Source of the DNA: Actinomarinicola tropica | GTDB taxonomy: Bacteria > Actinomycetota > Acidimicrobiia > Acidimicrobiales > SKKL01 | DNA length: 64,000 nucleotides | Assembly: GCF_009650215.1 (NCBI RefSeq) | Contig: NZ_CP045851.1 | Coordinates: 3,437,001-3,501,000 of the forward strand | Reading direction: 5' to 3' | Program-made: the position numbers and the translations under genes | Part shown: positions 34,176 to 42,097 of the stretch, in pieces | How positions within the stretch are numbered: position 1 is the stretch's first letter | Layout of the letters: each line of letters opens with the position of its first letter | Notes under the pieces: generated by a model | Database searches by the model: none | Told to the model about the DNA's origin: nothing | What the model saw: only the letters and a program-made list of their open reading frames with translations

Positions 34176-34834
34176 GCACGTTCGACGTGGCTGCCGCCAC
34201 GACCGAGAACCGCATCCGGTTCGCCGACGCCGTCGACGCCCTGCCACCCGAGCTGCACCACGCCCCGACGCTGTGCGCCGGATGGGACGTCCACGTCCTG
34301 ACCGCTCACCAGCTCCAACCGATGGCCGTCGGCTTCCTCCGCTTCGTCGTGGCGTCGCTCCGGCACCGCGGCGACGTCGACGCCACCGTCGACGCGCTGG
34401 CCCGCCGACTGGCGCAGCGGCCCCTCCCCGAGCTGACCGCCCAGCTGCGTGCGCTGTCCCACCGCGCGGTGTCGCCGCCGCGGGTGGGGCCGTACGGTCC
34501 GTTCGCCGACTCGTGCATCCACCTGCGGGACCTCGCCCGGCCCCTCGGGCTCGACGTCGACGTGCCCCTCGCCCACTGGCGAGCGGTGCTCGACTACCTC
34601 GTCGCCGACGGCGCCGCTCCCACCCTCGTCCCCGCGGGACGCCTCGCCGGCCTGGCCCTCCGGGCCACAGACCAGGACTGGTCGCACGGCGGCGACGCGA
34701 GCGGGCAGGAGGTCGCCGGGCCGTCCGAGGCGCTGGCGATGGCCACCACCGGGCGGGCCGTCGCGCTGGCCGATCTCGCCGGTCCGGGGGTGAAGCTCCT
34801 CGCCGGCCGGCTGGGGGCCGGCGCGGAAAGGTAG
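34172..34834 (+). CDS. Maleylpyruvate isomerase / mycothiol-dependent DinB-fold family protein
   Basis: 220 residues from ATG 34172. N-terminal four-helix DinB-like domain: TENRIRFADAVDALPPELHHAPTLCAGWDVHVLTAHQLQ has the LCAGWDV...H motif of the family. HLRDLARPLGLDVDV follows. The usual metal His triad is partly changed (HQL for the common HLV). A short C-terminal SCP2-like part lies at about 150-220 (LALRATDQDWSHGGD ... SEALAMATTGRAVAL). Relatives are mycothiol S-transferases or isomerases. Substrate unknown. Confidence 0.82.
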   Translation: MSTFDVAAATTENRIRFADAVDALPPELHHAPTLCAGWDVHVLTAHQLQPMAVGFLRFVVASLRHRGDVDATVDALARRLAQRPLPELTAQLRALSHRAVSPPRVGPYGPFADSCIHLRDLARPLGLDVDVPLAHWRAVLDYLVADGAAPTLVPAGRLAGLALRATDQDWSHGGDASGQEVAGPSEALAMATTGRAVALADLAGPGVKLLAGRLGAGAER

Positions 34835-34915
34835 GTCGAACGGACCAGAAGTCCTCAACCCGGACGCCCGACCCGCCGATGGTTCGGTGGAGCAGGGACG
34901 ACCGAGGGACTGCGG

Positions 34916-35452
34916 GTGACCGAGCGCGAGGGCGACAGCACGAGGGCGGGCGACAGCACGAGGGCGGGCGACGCGATCGACGACGTCGACGCGCACCACG
35001 TGACGCGCCTGTCCTACGGGCGCCACCTGCGGGTGCTGCTCGTCGAGTCGGACGAGGCCGCCGCGGCGGCGTTCGACCGGGCTGCCGAGGAGGCGGTGCT
35101 CGACGTCCAGGTCGATCGGGCCACCGGCGTCGACGACGCCATGGACCGCCTGGCCAAGGCGATGGGCCGACGCCGCCGGCTGCCCGACATCCTCGTGTCG
35201 GCGCTCGACGTCGACGACTCGCACCTGCTGCTGTCCCGCCTCCGCGACGACACGCGGCTCGACACGCTGCCCGTGCTCGTCCTCTCCCAGGACCCGACCG
35301 CGAGCCTCGAGCGCCGGTCGTTCTCCCTCGGTGCCGCCGGCCACCTGCGCACGCCGCGGGTCGACTACGAGCGCGTCGCCCTCGTCCACGCGCTGCCGGA
35401 CTTCATGCCCAACGCCCGCGCCGCGCTGGCCCAGCTCGAGTCGCGCCGCTGA
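34916..35452 (+). CDS. Receiver-like protein lacking the phospho-acceptor
   Basis: 178 residues from GTG 34916. The first 20 residues contain an exact duplication (GDSTRA twice, from an 18-bp tandem repeat). The rest follows a receiver fold: LRVLLVESDEAAAAAFDRAA, PDILVSALDVDD, PVLVLSQD and GAAGHLRTP. Where the phosphorylated Asp should stand there is Ala (PDILVSA), and the switch Lys before Pro is Thr, so this is a pseudo-receiver. It may act as a phosphorylation-independent partner for nearby signalling proteins. Confidence 0.75.
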   Translation: MTEREGDSTRAGDSTRAGDAIDDVDAHHVTRLSYGRHLRVLLVESDEAAAAAFDRAAEEAVLDVQVDRATGVDDAMDRLAKAMGRRRRLPDILVSALDVDDSHLLLSRLRDDTRLDTLPVLVLSQDPTASLERRSFSLGAAGHLRTPRVDYERVALVHALPDFMPNARAALAQLESRR

Positions 35453-35503
35453 CGATGGCCCACGCACGTCGGCGCCCGTGCGCGCCCCGAGTGGACCTGC
35501 GGG

Positions 35504-37237
35504 TCAGCCCACGACGCGGTTGCGTCCGGCCTGCTTCGCCTCGTACAGGCGCCGGTCGGCCCGGGCGTAGAGCGCATCGAGCGATCCACCCGGCTCCTGT
35601 TCGGCGACACCGATCGACACCGTCGCATCGCTGCCCTCGGCCGCGGCCCTGATCGACTCGGCGACGCGCAGGGCCTGATCGAGCCCGGTCCGCGGCAGGA
35701 AGACGGCGAACTCCTCGCCGCCGAGGCGGGCGAAGCGGTCGTCGGACCGGAGCACGGTGCGGCAGGCGTCGGCGAACGCGACGAGCGCGGTGTCGCCGGC
35801 GATGTGACCCCGCTCGTCGTTGATCGCCTTGAAGTGGTCGAGGTCGAGCATGAGCAGCGCGCCGGGCGGGTCGGTGACCCGGGCCTCGGCGAGCTCGGCG
35901 GTGACGAGCTCGAAGAAGCGCCGGCGGTTGAGGGCGCCGGTGAGCTCGTCGGTGGAGGCGAGCCGCTGGAGGTTGGCGTGGGCGAGCCGCTGGTCGGTGA
36001 CGTCCTGCACGATGGCGAGGTCGAACTCGCGGCTGGCGATGCGCATCGGCGTGGAGTGGATCTCGACGTGGCGGACGGTGCCGTCGGCCAGCTGCTGGTG
36101 CTCCTCGATGACGCTCGTCGCCCCGTCCTGGCGCAGCGACTCGACCCGTTCGGCCAGCCGCTCCTTCGAGTGCACGGTGAGGCGGTGGAGGTCCATGCCG
36201 AGCATGGCGGTGCGCGAGTAGCCGTAGAAGTCGGCGGCGGCCTGGTTGGCGTCGACGAGGCGGAGCGTGGCGGGGTCGATGAGGTACATGACCGCGCTGC
36301 TGCCGTGGAACAGGTCGCGGAAGAGGGCCTCGGACTCGAGCAGCGCCTGCTGGGCCCGGACCCGTTCGAGGGCGGTGCCGACGACCCGTCCGGCGGAGAC
36401 CGCGAGGTCGCGGTCGTCGTTGGTGAGCTCGTGGGCCGTGGGCCAGCCGATGGTGAGGAGCCCGAGGAGCTGGTCGCCGGGGCGGAGGGGCACGGCGAGG
36501 GCGACCTCGAGGGACGGGTCGAGGGACTTGGCCTCGTCGATCACCTGGTCGGTGGGCCGGACCTCGACGAGGTCGGACCGGCCGCTCAGGGCGGCGCGCA
36601 GGGCCGGGACGTCGGCGAAGTTGGTGCGGGCGGCGGCGATGGCCCGCTCGGCGGTGGTGCCCCGGCCGGCCCACCGGCCCCGCAGCAGCAGCGTGGTGCC
36701 GTCGGGTTCGATCTCGTGCAGCTCGACGACGGCGGCCAGCGCGGCGTCGCCGAGGCGGGCGAGGGCGGCGTGGACGACCTCGGTGAAGCCGCCGGGGGTC
36801 ACCGACTGGAACTCGACGGCGAGCTGGCTGAGCAGGTGCGACCGGCTGACCGCCCGGGTGCCGGCCAGCTCCCGCTCGATGCGGCCGGCGATGTCGCGCA
36901 CCGAGATGGCCGCCCGCACGTTCCCCTTGGCGTCGGCGAAGCGGGCCCCGGTGACCTCGACCCAGCGGAGGCCGTCGCCCTCGCGGACGAGGCGGAGCGT
37001 GGCGGCGCGGACGGTCTGGCCGTCGAGGAGGGCGCCGAGGCGCTCGGCGGCCTCCACCCGGTCGGGCTCGTGCACCCAGTCGGTGCTGAGGCGCCCGACG
37101 AGGTGCTCGGGCGCCAGGCCGAACAGCCGCCCGGCGGCGGCGTTGGCGCTGGTGATGACCATGCGGTCGTCGACGACGATGACCGGATCTGCGAGACCGC
37201 CGAGCACGAGCGCGGGATCGTCTCCGAAGGTGCTCAG
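35504..37237 (-). CDS. PAS-GAF-PAS-GGDEF diguanylate cyclase
   Basis: Makes c-di-GMP. About 577 residues. PAS 1 at about 15-130 (PVIVVDDRMVITSANAAAGRLFG), GAF at about 140-290, PAS 2 at about 300-420 (AVMYLIDPATLRLVDANQAA), GGDEF at about 425-577 with RLGGEEF (GGEEF at 506-510), so the active site is intact. No EAL domain. The start is unclear: GGAGGAGG is placed exactly before a CTG codon (37237-37235), while the first ordinary start, GTG 37207, has a poor site. No membrane helix, so it is cytoplasmic. A PilZ receptor is encoded 3.6 kb away. Confidence 0.88.
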   Translation of the reverse strand: MSTFGDDPALVLGGLADPVIVVDDRMVITSANAAAGRLFGLAPEHLVGRLSTDWVHEPDRVEAAERLGALLDGQTVRAATLRLVREGDGLRWVEVTGARFADAKGNVRAAISVRDIAGRIERELAGTRAVSRSHLLSQLAVEFQSVTPGGFTEVVHAALARLGDAALAAVVELHEIEPDGTTLLLRGRWAGRGTTAERAIAAARTNFADVPALRAALSGRSDLVEVRPTDQVIDEAKSLDPSLEVALAVPLRPGDQLLGLLTIGWPTAHELTNDDRDLAVSAGRVVGTALERVRAQQALLESEALFRDLFHGSSAVMYLIDPATLRLVDANQAAADFYGYSRTAMLGMDLHRLTVHSKERLAERVESLRQDGATSVIEEHQQLADGTVRHVEIHSTPMRIASREFDLAIVQDVTDQRLAHANLQRLASTDELTGALNRRRFFELVTAELAEARVTDPPGALLMLDLDHFKAINDERGHIAGDTALVAFADACRTVLRSDDRFARLGGEEFAVFLPRTGLDQALRVAESIRAAAEGSDATVSIGVAEQEPGGSLDALYARADRRLYEAKQAGRNRVVG

Positions 37238-37405
37238 CGGGTCCTCCTCCCGTGGCGTCGTCGGCCGCTGGTGACCGGCGCTCAGTGTGCCGTCGGGCGC
37301 AGGACATGTCCACAGCGGGGCCCGGGTACGACGGGGACGCCGCGCGGGCGATAGCCTTCGCCCACGGACGCGGCCGGTCGGTCGGTCGCGCGAAGTGAGG
37401 TGTTG

Positions 37406-37711
37406 ATGGACGTCCAGGTGTCGGTCGACGATCAGAAGATCGTGGTGACCCCGGTGGGTGAGCTCGATGCGCACAACTGCAAGGAGCTCGGTGAAGCTCT
37501 GTCCGGTGCGGTCGAGTCCACACCGGGTGCGTCAGCGGTGATCGACGCGGGTGGGCTCAGTTTCATCGACTCGTCGGCGATCAGCGAGCTGCTGCGCCTC
37601 CGGGAGCAGGTGGCCGCCGACGGCGGGTCGCTCACGCTGGAGAACCTGCAGCCGAGCGTGCGGCGGGTCCTCGAGATCACGGGACTGCTCGAGACCTTCG
37701 GCGTCAGCTGA
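37406..37711 (+). CDS. STAS-domain anti-sigma factor antagonist
   Basis: 101 residues from ATG 37406 (GTG and TTG codons just before it are less well spaced from the GTGAGG site). Single STAS domain with GELDAHNCKELGEAL and AGGLSFIDSSAISELL; Ser 56 matches the phosphorylated Ser of SpoIIAA/RsbV proteins. It should release the sigma factor by binding the anti-sigma kinase. It lies 76 bp upstream of the anti-sigma/sigma pair. Confidence 0.92.
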   Translation: MDVQVSVDDQKIVVTPVGELDAHNCKELGEALSGAVESTPGASAVIDAGGLSFIDSSAISELLRLREQVAADGGSLTLENLQPSVRRVLEITGLLETFGVS

Positions 37712-37715
37712 CCGG

Positions 37716-37740
37716 GTTCGCAGCGCGACGACCGGGGTAC
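37716..37740 (+). promoter_or_regulatory. SigF/SigB-type promoter before the anti-sigma and sigma genes
   Basis: GTTC (37716-37719), 15 bases, GGGTAC (37735-37740). The SigF consensus is GTTT-N15-17-GGGTA(T/C); one base differs. It is positioned 48 bp upstream of the anti-sigma GTG, as in the autoregulated mycobacterial usfX-sigF promoter. Confidence 0.6.
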
Positions 37741-37787
37741 CCTCCCGGTCCGGACCCGACCCCCCGAGGGACCGAGAGAGGACGAAC

Positions 37788-38168
37788 GTGGCCGACGACG
37801 CCGTGACCCTGAGCATCCCCGCCTCCACCGATCGGGTCCGCCTGGCGCGGGTCCTGGCCGCCACCCTGGCCGACGAGGCGGGCTTCGACTACGACGAGGT
37901 CGAGGACGTCCGCATCGCGGTCGACGAGCTGTGCTTCGCGCTGCTCGACGCCGGCCCCACCACCGGCACGCTCGACCTCACGGCGTCGCGCGACGACGGG
38001 TCGCTCCGCATCGACGGCACGTGCTCGTTCTCGGCCCAGCCCACCCCGTCGACCGACGAGGCCAGCTCCGAGCTGACCGCGCAGATCCTCTCCACCGTCG
38101 TCGACGAGTACGACGTCAGCTTCGACGGGACCGTCGGCCGGTTCCGCCTCGTCAAGACCCGCTCGTGA
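37788..38168 (+). CDS. Anti-sigma factor, RsbW/UsfX-like
   Basis: 126 residues from GTG 37788. GHKL-type fold: VRIAVDELCFALLDAG is the N-box (Glu kept, Asn changed to Phe/Ala context), while the glycine-rich G boxes are poorly kept (CSFSAQPTPSTDEAS). Kinase activity may thus be weak, as in some UsfX-like proteins. It should bind the sigma factor encoded next; stop and start overlap (GTGA). Confidence 0.82.
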   Translation: MADDAVTLSIPASTDRVRLARVLAATLADEAGFDYDEVEDVRIAVDELCFALLDAGPTTGTLDLTASRDDGSLRIDGTCSFSAQPTPSTDEASSELTAQILSTVVDEYDVSFDGTVGRFRLVKTRS

Positions 38169-39019
38169 GCGACGAGACCACCCGCGGCGAGGCCACCGAG
38201 GTGCCCGCCGGGGACGTCGGCACCGTGGGCGACGACGACGCGGTCGAGGTCGAGGTCGACCCGGACGCCATCGACCTGCCCGGCGCGGCGGCCGACACCG
38301 ACCCGCGCTTCGCCGAGTACCGGCGCACGAAGAGCCGCCGGCTGCGCAACCAGCTCATCGAGGACCACCGCCACGTGGCCGAGCGGGTGGCCCGGCGGTT
38401 CCCGAACCGGTCGCTGGCCTGGGACGACGTGTTCCAGGTGGCCCAGCTCGGCCTGCTGAAGGCGGTCGAGCGGTTCGACCCGGAGCGGGGCTTCAAGTTC
38501 ACGACCTTCGCCGAGCCGACGATCAGCGGCGAGCTGAAGCGCCACTTCCGCGACCACGCCTGGGACGTGCGGATCCCCCGCCGGGCCCACGACATGCACC
38601 AGGCCGTGAAGAAGATGGCCGACGAGATGACGAACGAGCTCGGGCGGGCGCCGCGCATCCAGGAGATCGCCGAGCGGCTCGGGGTCACCCCCGACGACGT
38701 GATGATGGCGCTCGAGGCCGACTCGGCCCGCCGGGCCGCGTCGCTGTCGGCGCCGATCGGGTCGGACGACGACGGCGGCTCGCTCGGCGAGCAGCTGGGC
38801 GAGCACGACGCGTCGCTCGAGCGGGCGGCCGACCGCATGACGGTGCTCGACCTGGTCGCCAAGCTGCCCGAGCGCGAGCGCGAGATCGTCCGGCTGCGGT
38901 TCGAGGAGAACCTGTCGCAGGCCGAGATCGGCGAGCGCATCGGCATCAGCCAGATGCACGTGTCGCGCCTGCTGCGGCGCACGCTGACCCAGCTGCGGGA
39001 GACGATCGAGGCCGAGTAG
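38165..39019 (+). CDS. sigF: SigB/SigF-type RNA polymerase sigma factor
   Basis: 284 residues from GTG 38165. An acidic N-terminal extension of about 45 residues precedes region 2 (NQLIEDHRHVAERVARRFPNRSLAWDDVFQVAQLGLLKAVERFDPERGFKFTTFAEPTI). Region 3 follows (VRIPRRAHDMHQAVKKMADEM ... RAPRIQEIAERLGV) and region 4 (LPEREREIVRLRFEENLSQAEIGERIGISQMHVSRLLRRTL). This is the group 3 general-stress/sporulation type controlled by partner switching, in operon with its anti-sigma. Confidence 0.94.
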   Translation: MSDETTRGEATEVPAGDVGTVGDDDAVEVEVDPDAIDLPGAAADTDPRFAEYRRTKSRRLRNQLIEDHRHVAERVARRFPNRSLAWDDVFQVAQLGLLKAVERFDPERGFKFTTFAEPTISGELKRHFRDHAWDVRIPRRAHDMHQAVKKMADEMTNELGRAPRIQEIAERLGVTPDDVMMALEADSARRAASLSAPIGSDDDGGSLGEQLGEHDASLERAADRMTVLDLVAKLPEREREIVRLRFEENLSQAEIGERIGISQMHVSRLLRRTLTQLRETIEAE

Positions 39020-39034
39020 CGCCTCGGTCGCCGC

Positions 39035-39961
39035 TCAGGCGGACTTGCGGGCCGGTGCCTTCTTGGCGGGCGCCTTCTTCGCCGTGGCCTTCTTGCGGGC
39101 CGGGGCCTTCTTCTTCGCCGCGGCCTTCGTCGTGGCCGGCTCGGCGTCGGCCGTCGACGCCGGATGCCGGCCCTTGGCCTCGGCCCGGGCGGCCACCGAC
39201 GCCTCGAGGGCGGCCATCAGGTCGACGACGCTGCTCGAGGACTCCTGGGGCGCCGTGCTGACCAGCTCGGTGTCGCCGGCGGCCTTGGCCTCGATGAGAG
39301 CGAGGACCTGCTCGCGGTAGGTGTCGTGGTACTTCTCGGGCTCGAAGGGCGCGGAGAGCGACTCGATGAGCTGGGTGGCGAGGGCCTGCTCCCGTTCGGA
39401 GACGTCGAGGTCGGTGACGCCGTCGAGCTCGGGGATGGTCTCGGGCCGGTTGATCTCGTCGGCCCAGCTCATCGTCGACATCACGAGGACGCCGTCGACC
39501 GAACGGATGGCGGCGAGGTACTGCTTGGAGCGCAGGACGAGCCGGGCGATGCCGACCTTGTCGGCGGCGGCCATCGACTCGGCGAGCAGGGCGTAGGGCT
39601 TGGGGTTCCCCTTGTCGGGGGCCAGCCAGTAGGCCTTGTCGAAGTAGATCGGGTCGATGTCGGCGAGGTCGACGAACTCCTCGATGTCGATGCTGCGGCC
39701 GGCGTCGGGGTCGAGCGCGGCCAGCTCCGCCTCGTCGACGATGACGTAGTCGCCCTTGCGCAGCTCGTAGCCCTTCACGATCTGGTCGCGGCTGACCTCG
39801 CTGCCGTCGGACTCGGCGACGAGCTTCTGGCGGACGCGGGAGCCGGTGCGCGAGTCGATCTGGTTGAAGCGCACGGTCTTGGGGGTGACGGCGGTAAACA
39901 GCTTCACCGGGATGTTGACCAACCCGAAGCTGATGGCACCGCTCCACATGGCCCGGGGCAT
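39035..39961 (-). CDS. ku: Ku protein, non-homologous end joining
   Basis: Binds DNA double-strand ends and recruits LigD. It has 308 residues from ATG 39961 (MPRAMWSGAISFGLVNIPVKLF); ribosome site TGAGGAGCCTCC. Core features: VTPKTVRFNQIDSRTGSRVRQKL, ELRKGDYVIVDEAELAAL and WLAPDKGNPKPYALLAESM. The C-terminal 45 residues are a Lys/Ala-rich tail (AAAKKKAPARKKATAKKAPA) typical of longer actinobacterial Ku and used for DNA sliding. No ligD in the window. Confidence 0.95.
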   Translation of the reverse strand: MPRAMWSGAISFGLVNIPVKLFTAVTPKTVRFNQIDSRTGSRVRQKLVAESDGSEVSRDQIVKGYELRKGDYVIVDEAELAALDPDAGRSIDIEEFVDLADIDPIYFDKAYWLAPDKGNPKPYALLAESMAAADKVGIARLVLRSKQYLAAIRSVDGVLVMSTMSWADEINRPETIPELDGVTDLDVSEREQALATQLIESLSAPFEPEKYHDTYREQVLALIEAKAAGDTELVSTAPQESSSSVVDLMAALEASVAARAEAKGRHPASTADAEPATTKAAAKKKAPARKKATAKKAPAKKAPARKSA

Positions 39962-40034
39962 GGAGGCTCCTCAGATGGGGAAACAGCGATCCAGGATGCT
40001 CCACACCTGCCCCGGGAGGCAATGGGCACACCCT

Positions 40035-40060
40035 GTTTGGAGTCACCCCTTCGGGGGTAC
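40035..40060 (+). promoter_or_regulatory. SigF-type promoter before the second anti-sigma gene
   Basis: GTTT (40035-40038), 16 bases, GGGTAC (40055-40060), a full match to the SigF/SigB pattern. The spacer contains ACCCC-TTCG-GGGGT, a hairpin whose right arm overlaps the -10 (40045-40058). It lies about 150 bp before the ATP-binding protein gene at 40208. Confidence 0.6.
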
Positions 40061-40207
40061 CGGCTCCGTCGACCACGAGGAAGGCACGCCTGCCATGCGC
40101 CCACCCCACTGCGATTTCGACGCGGCCCGTCCGCCGACGCCACGGCGTCGGGGCGGCGCGCAGTGCGGGACCGGGCGGTGAGTGCGGACGAGGATCGGGC
40201 GGAAGAG

Positions 40208-40657
40208 ATGAGCACGGACGAGATGCACCGCGGCACCCACGCACCCCCGCTGCCCCACGGGCCGAACATGCACCTGCGGCTGCGCGCCACGATCAACTCG
40301 GTGCCGGTGGCCCGCCACACCCTGCGGGACTGGCTGCGCGAGCTCGGCTCGCCCCCCGACGTCATCGACGACCTGTGCCTTGCCATCACCGAGCTGGTCA
40401 CCAACGCCATCGAGGCCTCCCCCACCTCGGCCGCCGAGGTCTCGATTCAGGCCGTGTACTCCGAGCCGGACATCTACCTCGAGGTCGTCGACCACGGCAA
40501 CGGGTTCTCGCTCGACTCCGACACCTTCGACGAGCCGGGGCCGCAGTCGATCCGTGGCCGTGGCCTCCCCATCGTCCAGGCGCTCGTCGACCTCGTCGCC
40601 GTCGAACGCCGCAACGGCACCACCAAGGTGGTCGCCACCCGTCGCTTGGCGCAGTAG
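40208..40657 (+). CDS. RsbW-type ATP-binding anti-sigma regulatory protein
   Basis: 149 residues from ATG 40208; GTG 40178 and ATG 40223 are alternatives, none with a clear ribosome site. GHKL fold: N-box DDLCLAITELVTNAIEAS, G1 EVVDHGNGFSLD, G2 RGRGLPIVQALVDLV, and FEV-like end KVVATRRLAQ. Unlike the protein at 37788, all ATP-binding boxes are intact, so it is a likely active Ser kinase of STAS proteins. A SigF-type promoter upstream suggests feedback. Confidence 0.88.
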   Translation: MSTDEMHRGTHAPPLPHGPNMHLRLRATINSVPVARHTLRDWLRELGSPPDVIDDLCLAITELVTNAIEASPTSAAEVSIQAVYSEPDIYLEVVDHGNGFSLDSDTFDEPGPQSIRGRGLPIVQALVDLVAVERRNGTTKVVATRRLAQ

Positions 40658-40673
40658 CGCCCAAGCTCCGTGG

Positions 40674-40697
40674 CCCCCGGAACCGCCCGTCCGGGGG
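40674..40697 (+). terminator. Hairpin terminator
   Basis: 8-bp stem CCCCCGGA / TCCGGGGG with an 8-base loop, 16 bp after the stop at 40657. Confidence 0.7.
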
Positions 40698-40713
40698 TCA
40701 CGGTCATCCTCGG

Positions 40714-40859
40714 TCCCCCAGGGGCCTCGACCCGCCACCCCAGCACCACGGAGGGTCGAGGCCTCGGGGGATGCCGTCTGTCTCGCCTCTGCGCCCAACC
40801 CTCACCACGCAGAGTGTGGTGCCGACCACTCGCGGGTAGAGGCGGGCCGGAGGACCCTC
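40714..40859 (+). ncRNA. Folded leader upstream of the PilZ gene (candidate cis-regulatory RNA)
   Basis: Arms 40714-40733 and 40753-40771 form a long hairpin (core CCTCGACCC / GGGTCGAGG, extended by GGCC and C/G runs). Downstream, CTCTGCG (40787-40793) can pair with CGCAGAG (40808-40814), or CACCAC (40803-40808) with GTGGTG (40816-40821), but not both. GCCTCT (40785-40790) can also pair with AGAGGC (40838-40843), six bases before the ribosome site GGAGGA. This looks like a switch, but no known riboswitch class fits. Confidence 0.4.
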
Positions 40860-41291
40860 ATGGACCGCGAGCGCGACACCACGACCATCCACCTGAGCAA
40901 CCGACGCATCGGCCACCGCGTGCGCCCCGAGAACCTCGAGGTGCTGTGGTGCCTGCCGGGCACGGTGGTCGGGCACCGGCGGGAGAAGAAGCGCCCGCCG
41001 ACCGGGCGCGTCGTGGACCTGTCGTTCACCGGGATGCAGGTGGTGGCGCCGCTCGACAAGCGGATCGGCCGGGGGACGACGATCGAGGTGGTGCTCGAGG
41101 GCATGACCGTGCCCGTGCGGGTGCGCTGGATCGGCGAGGCCGACGAGCCCGGCATGGGGCTGCACGGCGTGGAGATGCTGCACCAGAGCCCGGACCTGAC
41201 CCGGCTGCTCACGTCGATCATCGAGGCGTGCGACATCCGCGACGGCGTCGAGCTGCGGGAGCCGCCCCCCGTGCGCCAGACGCTCTGGTAG
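40860..41291 (+). CDS. PilZ-domain protein
   Basis: 143 residues from ATG 40860 with GGAGGA five bases upstream. PilZ domain at about 20-125: RRIGHR fits the RxxxR c-di-GMP site, VVDLSFTGMQVVAP fits D/NxSxxG with Gly present, followed by beta strands GTTIEVVLEGMTVPVRVRWIG. A plausible receptor for c-di-GMP made by the GGDEF protein at 35504-37237. Confidence 0.85.
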   Translation: MDRERDTTTIHLSNRRIGHRVRPENLEVLWCLPGTVVGHRREKKRPPTGRVVDLSFTGMQVVAPLDKRIGRGTTIEVVLEGMTVPVRVRWIGEADEPGMGLHGVEMLHQSPDLTRLLTSIIEACDIRDGVELREPPPVRQTLW

Positions 41292-41342
41292 GTCTCGGTG
41301 TGAGGAAGTGGCCGTCGATGGCCTACACTCTCCCGACACCCT

Positions 41343-41416
41343 GCGCTCGTAGCTCAATTGGATAGAGCATCTGACTACGGATCAGAAGGTTAGGGGTTCG
41401 AGTCCCTTCGAGCGCG
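41343..41416 (+). tRNA. tRNA-Arg (anticodon ACG)
   Basis: Acceptor GCGCTCG (41343-41349) pairs with CGAGCGC (41409-41415). Anticodon stem TCTGA/TCAGA around CTACGGA gives ACG. T-arm AGGGGTTCGAGTCCCTT. CCA not encoded. It is the integration site of the island that follows. Confidence 0.96.
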
Positions 41417-41419
41417 CTG

Positions 41420-41453
41420 AAGTCCCTGGTCACAGCCTTGTGAGCAGGGACTT
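41420..41453 (+). terminator. Intrinsic terminator of tRNA-Arg
   Basis: AAGTCCCTG (41420-41428) pairs with CAGGGACTT (41445-41453). TCACA/TGTGA inside extends the stem. TTTT at 41452-41455 makes this the only classical T-run terminator seen in the window. Confidence 0.85.
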
Positions 41454-41521
41454 TTCGCGTTTCGGGATCTTCTTGGCACTCCGTTGGCACTCCGCCGGCC
41501 TAGTAGAGGCAGGAGGCCGAC

Positions 41522-42090
41522 ATGCGAGGACACATCCAGCAGCGAGGACCGAGGAGCTGGCGGATCAAGGCGTACCTCGGTCGAGACGGCGGCGGGCGGA
41601 AGCGCTACGTGGAGCGGACGGTGCGCGGGACGAGGCGGGAGGCCGAGCGGGAGATGGCCCGCCTGGTCGTCGAGGTCGACGAGGGACGCCACGCCGCAGC
41701 GGCGCCCCTGACCTTCGGCGAGCTGCTCGACCGCTAGCTGGAGGTGAAGCGGGCGAGCGTCGCGCTGCGCACGATCGAGAGCTACGAGTGGATCGCCGTG
41801 AAGTACCTGCGGCCCCGGCTCGGCGACCGGAAGCTGGCGAGCGTGCGGACGATGGACCTCGACGCGCTCTACGCCGAGCTGCACGCCTCGGGCCTGTCGG
41901 CGCGGACGGTGCGGATCTGTCACACCGTGGTGCGCCAGTCCCTCGAGCAGGCGCGGCGATGGGGCTGATCGCCCGAAGCCCTGCGGTCGAGGCGACACCG
42001 CCCCGCTCGATCCGCACCGAGGTGACCCCGCCGACCGTCGACGAGGTGGTGCAGCTTCTCGATGCCGCCTACGAGGCCGACCGCGGCTTA
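41522..42090 (+). pseudogene. Tyrosine-recombinase (phage integrase) remnant
   Basis: Arm-binding domain RGHIQQRGPRSWRIKAYLGRDG then GTRREAEREMARLV, TAG at 41735-41737 where Trp (TGG) is expected (ELLDR-stop-LEVKRASVALRTIESYEW), then the core-binding SAM-like domain in the same frame (LRPRLGDRKLASVRTMDLDALYAELH). After ARRWG a one-base deletion shifts the frame (41966-41970); the next part, LIARSPAVEATPPRSIRTEVTPPTVDEVVQLLDAAYEADR, is in another frame. The catalytic domain with RHRY is absent because the sequence ends at about 42090. Non-functional. Confidence 0.85.
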
Positions 42091-42097
42091 CTCAAAA

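Noticed and set aside
40714-40859. GEMM (c-di-GMP) riboswitch
   Set aside because: The GEMM core and tetraloop-receptor pattern are not visible despite a suitable context.
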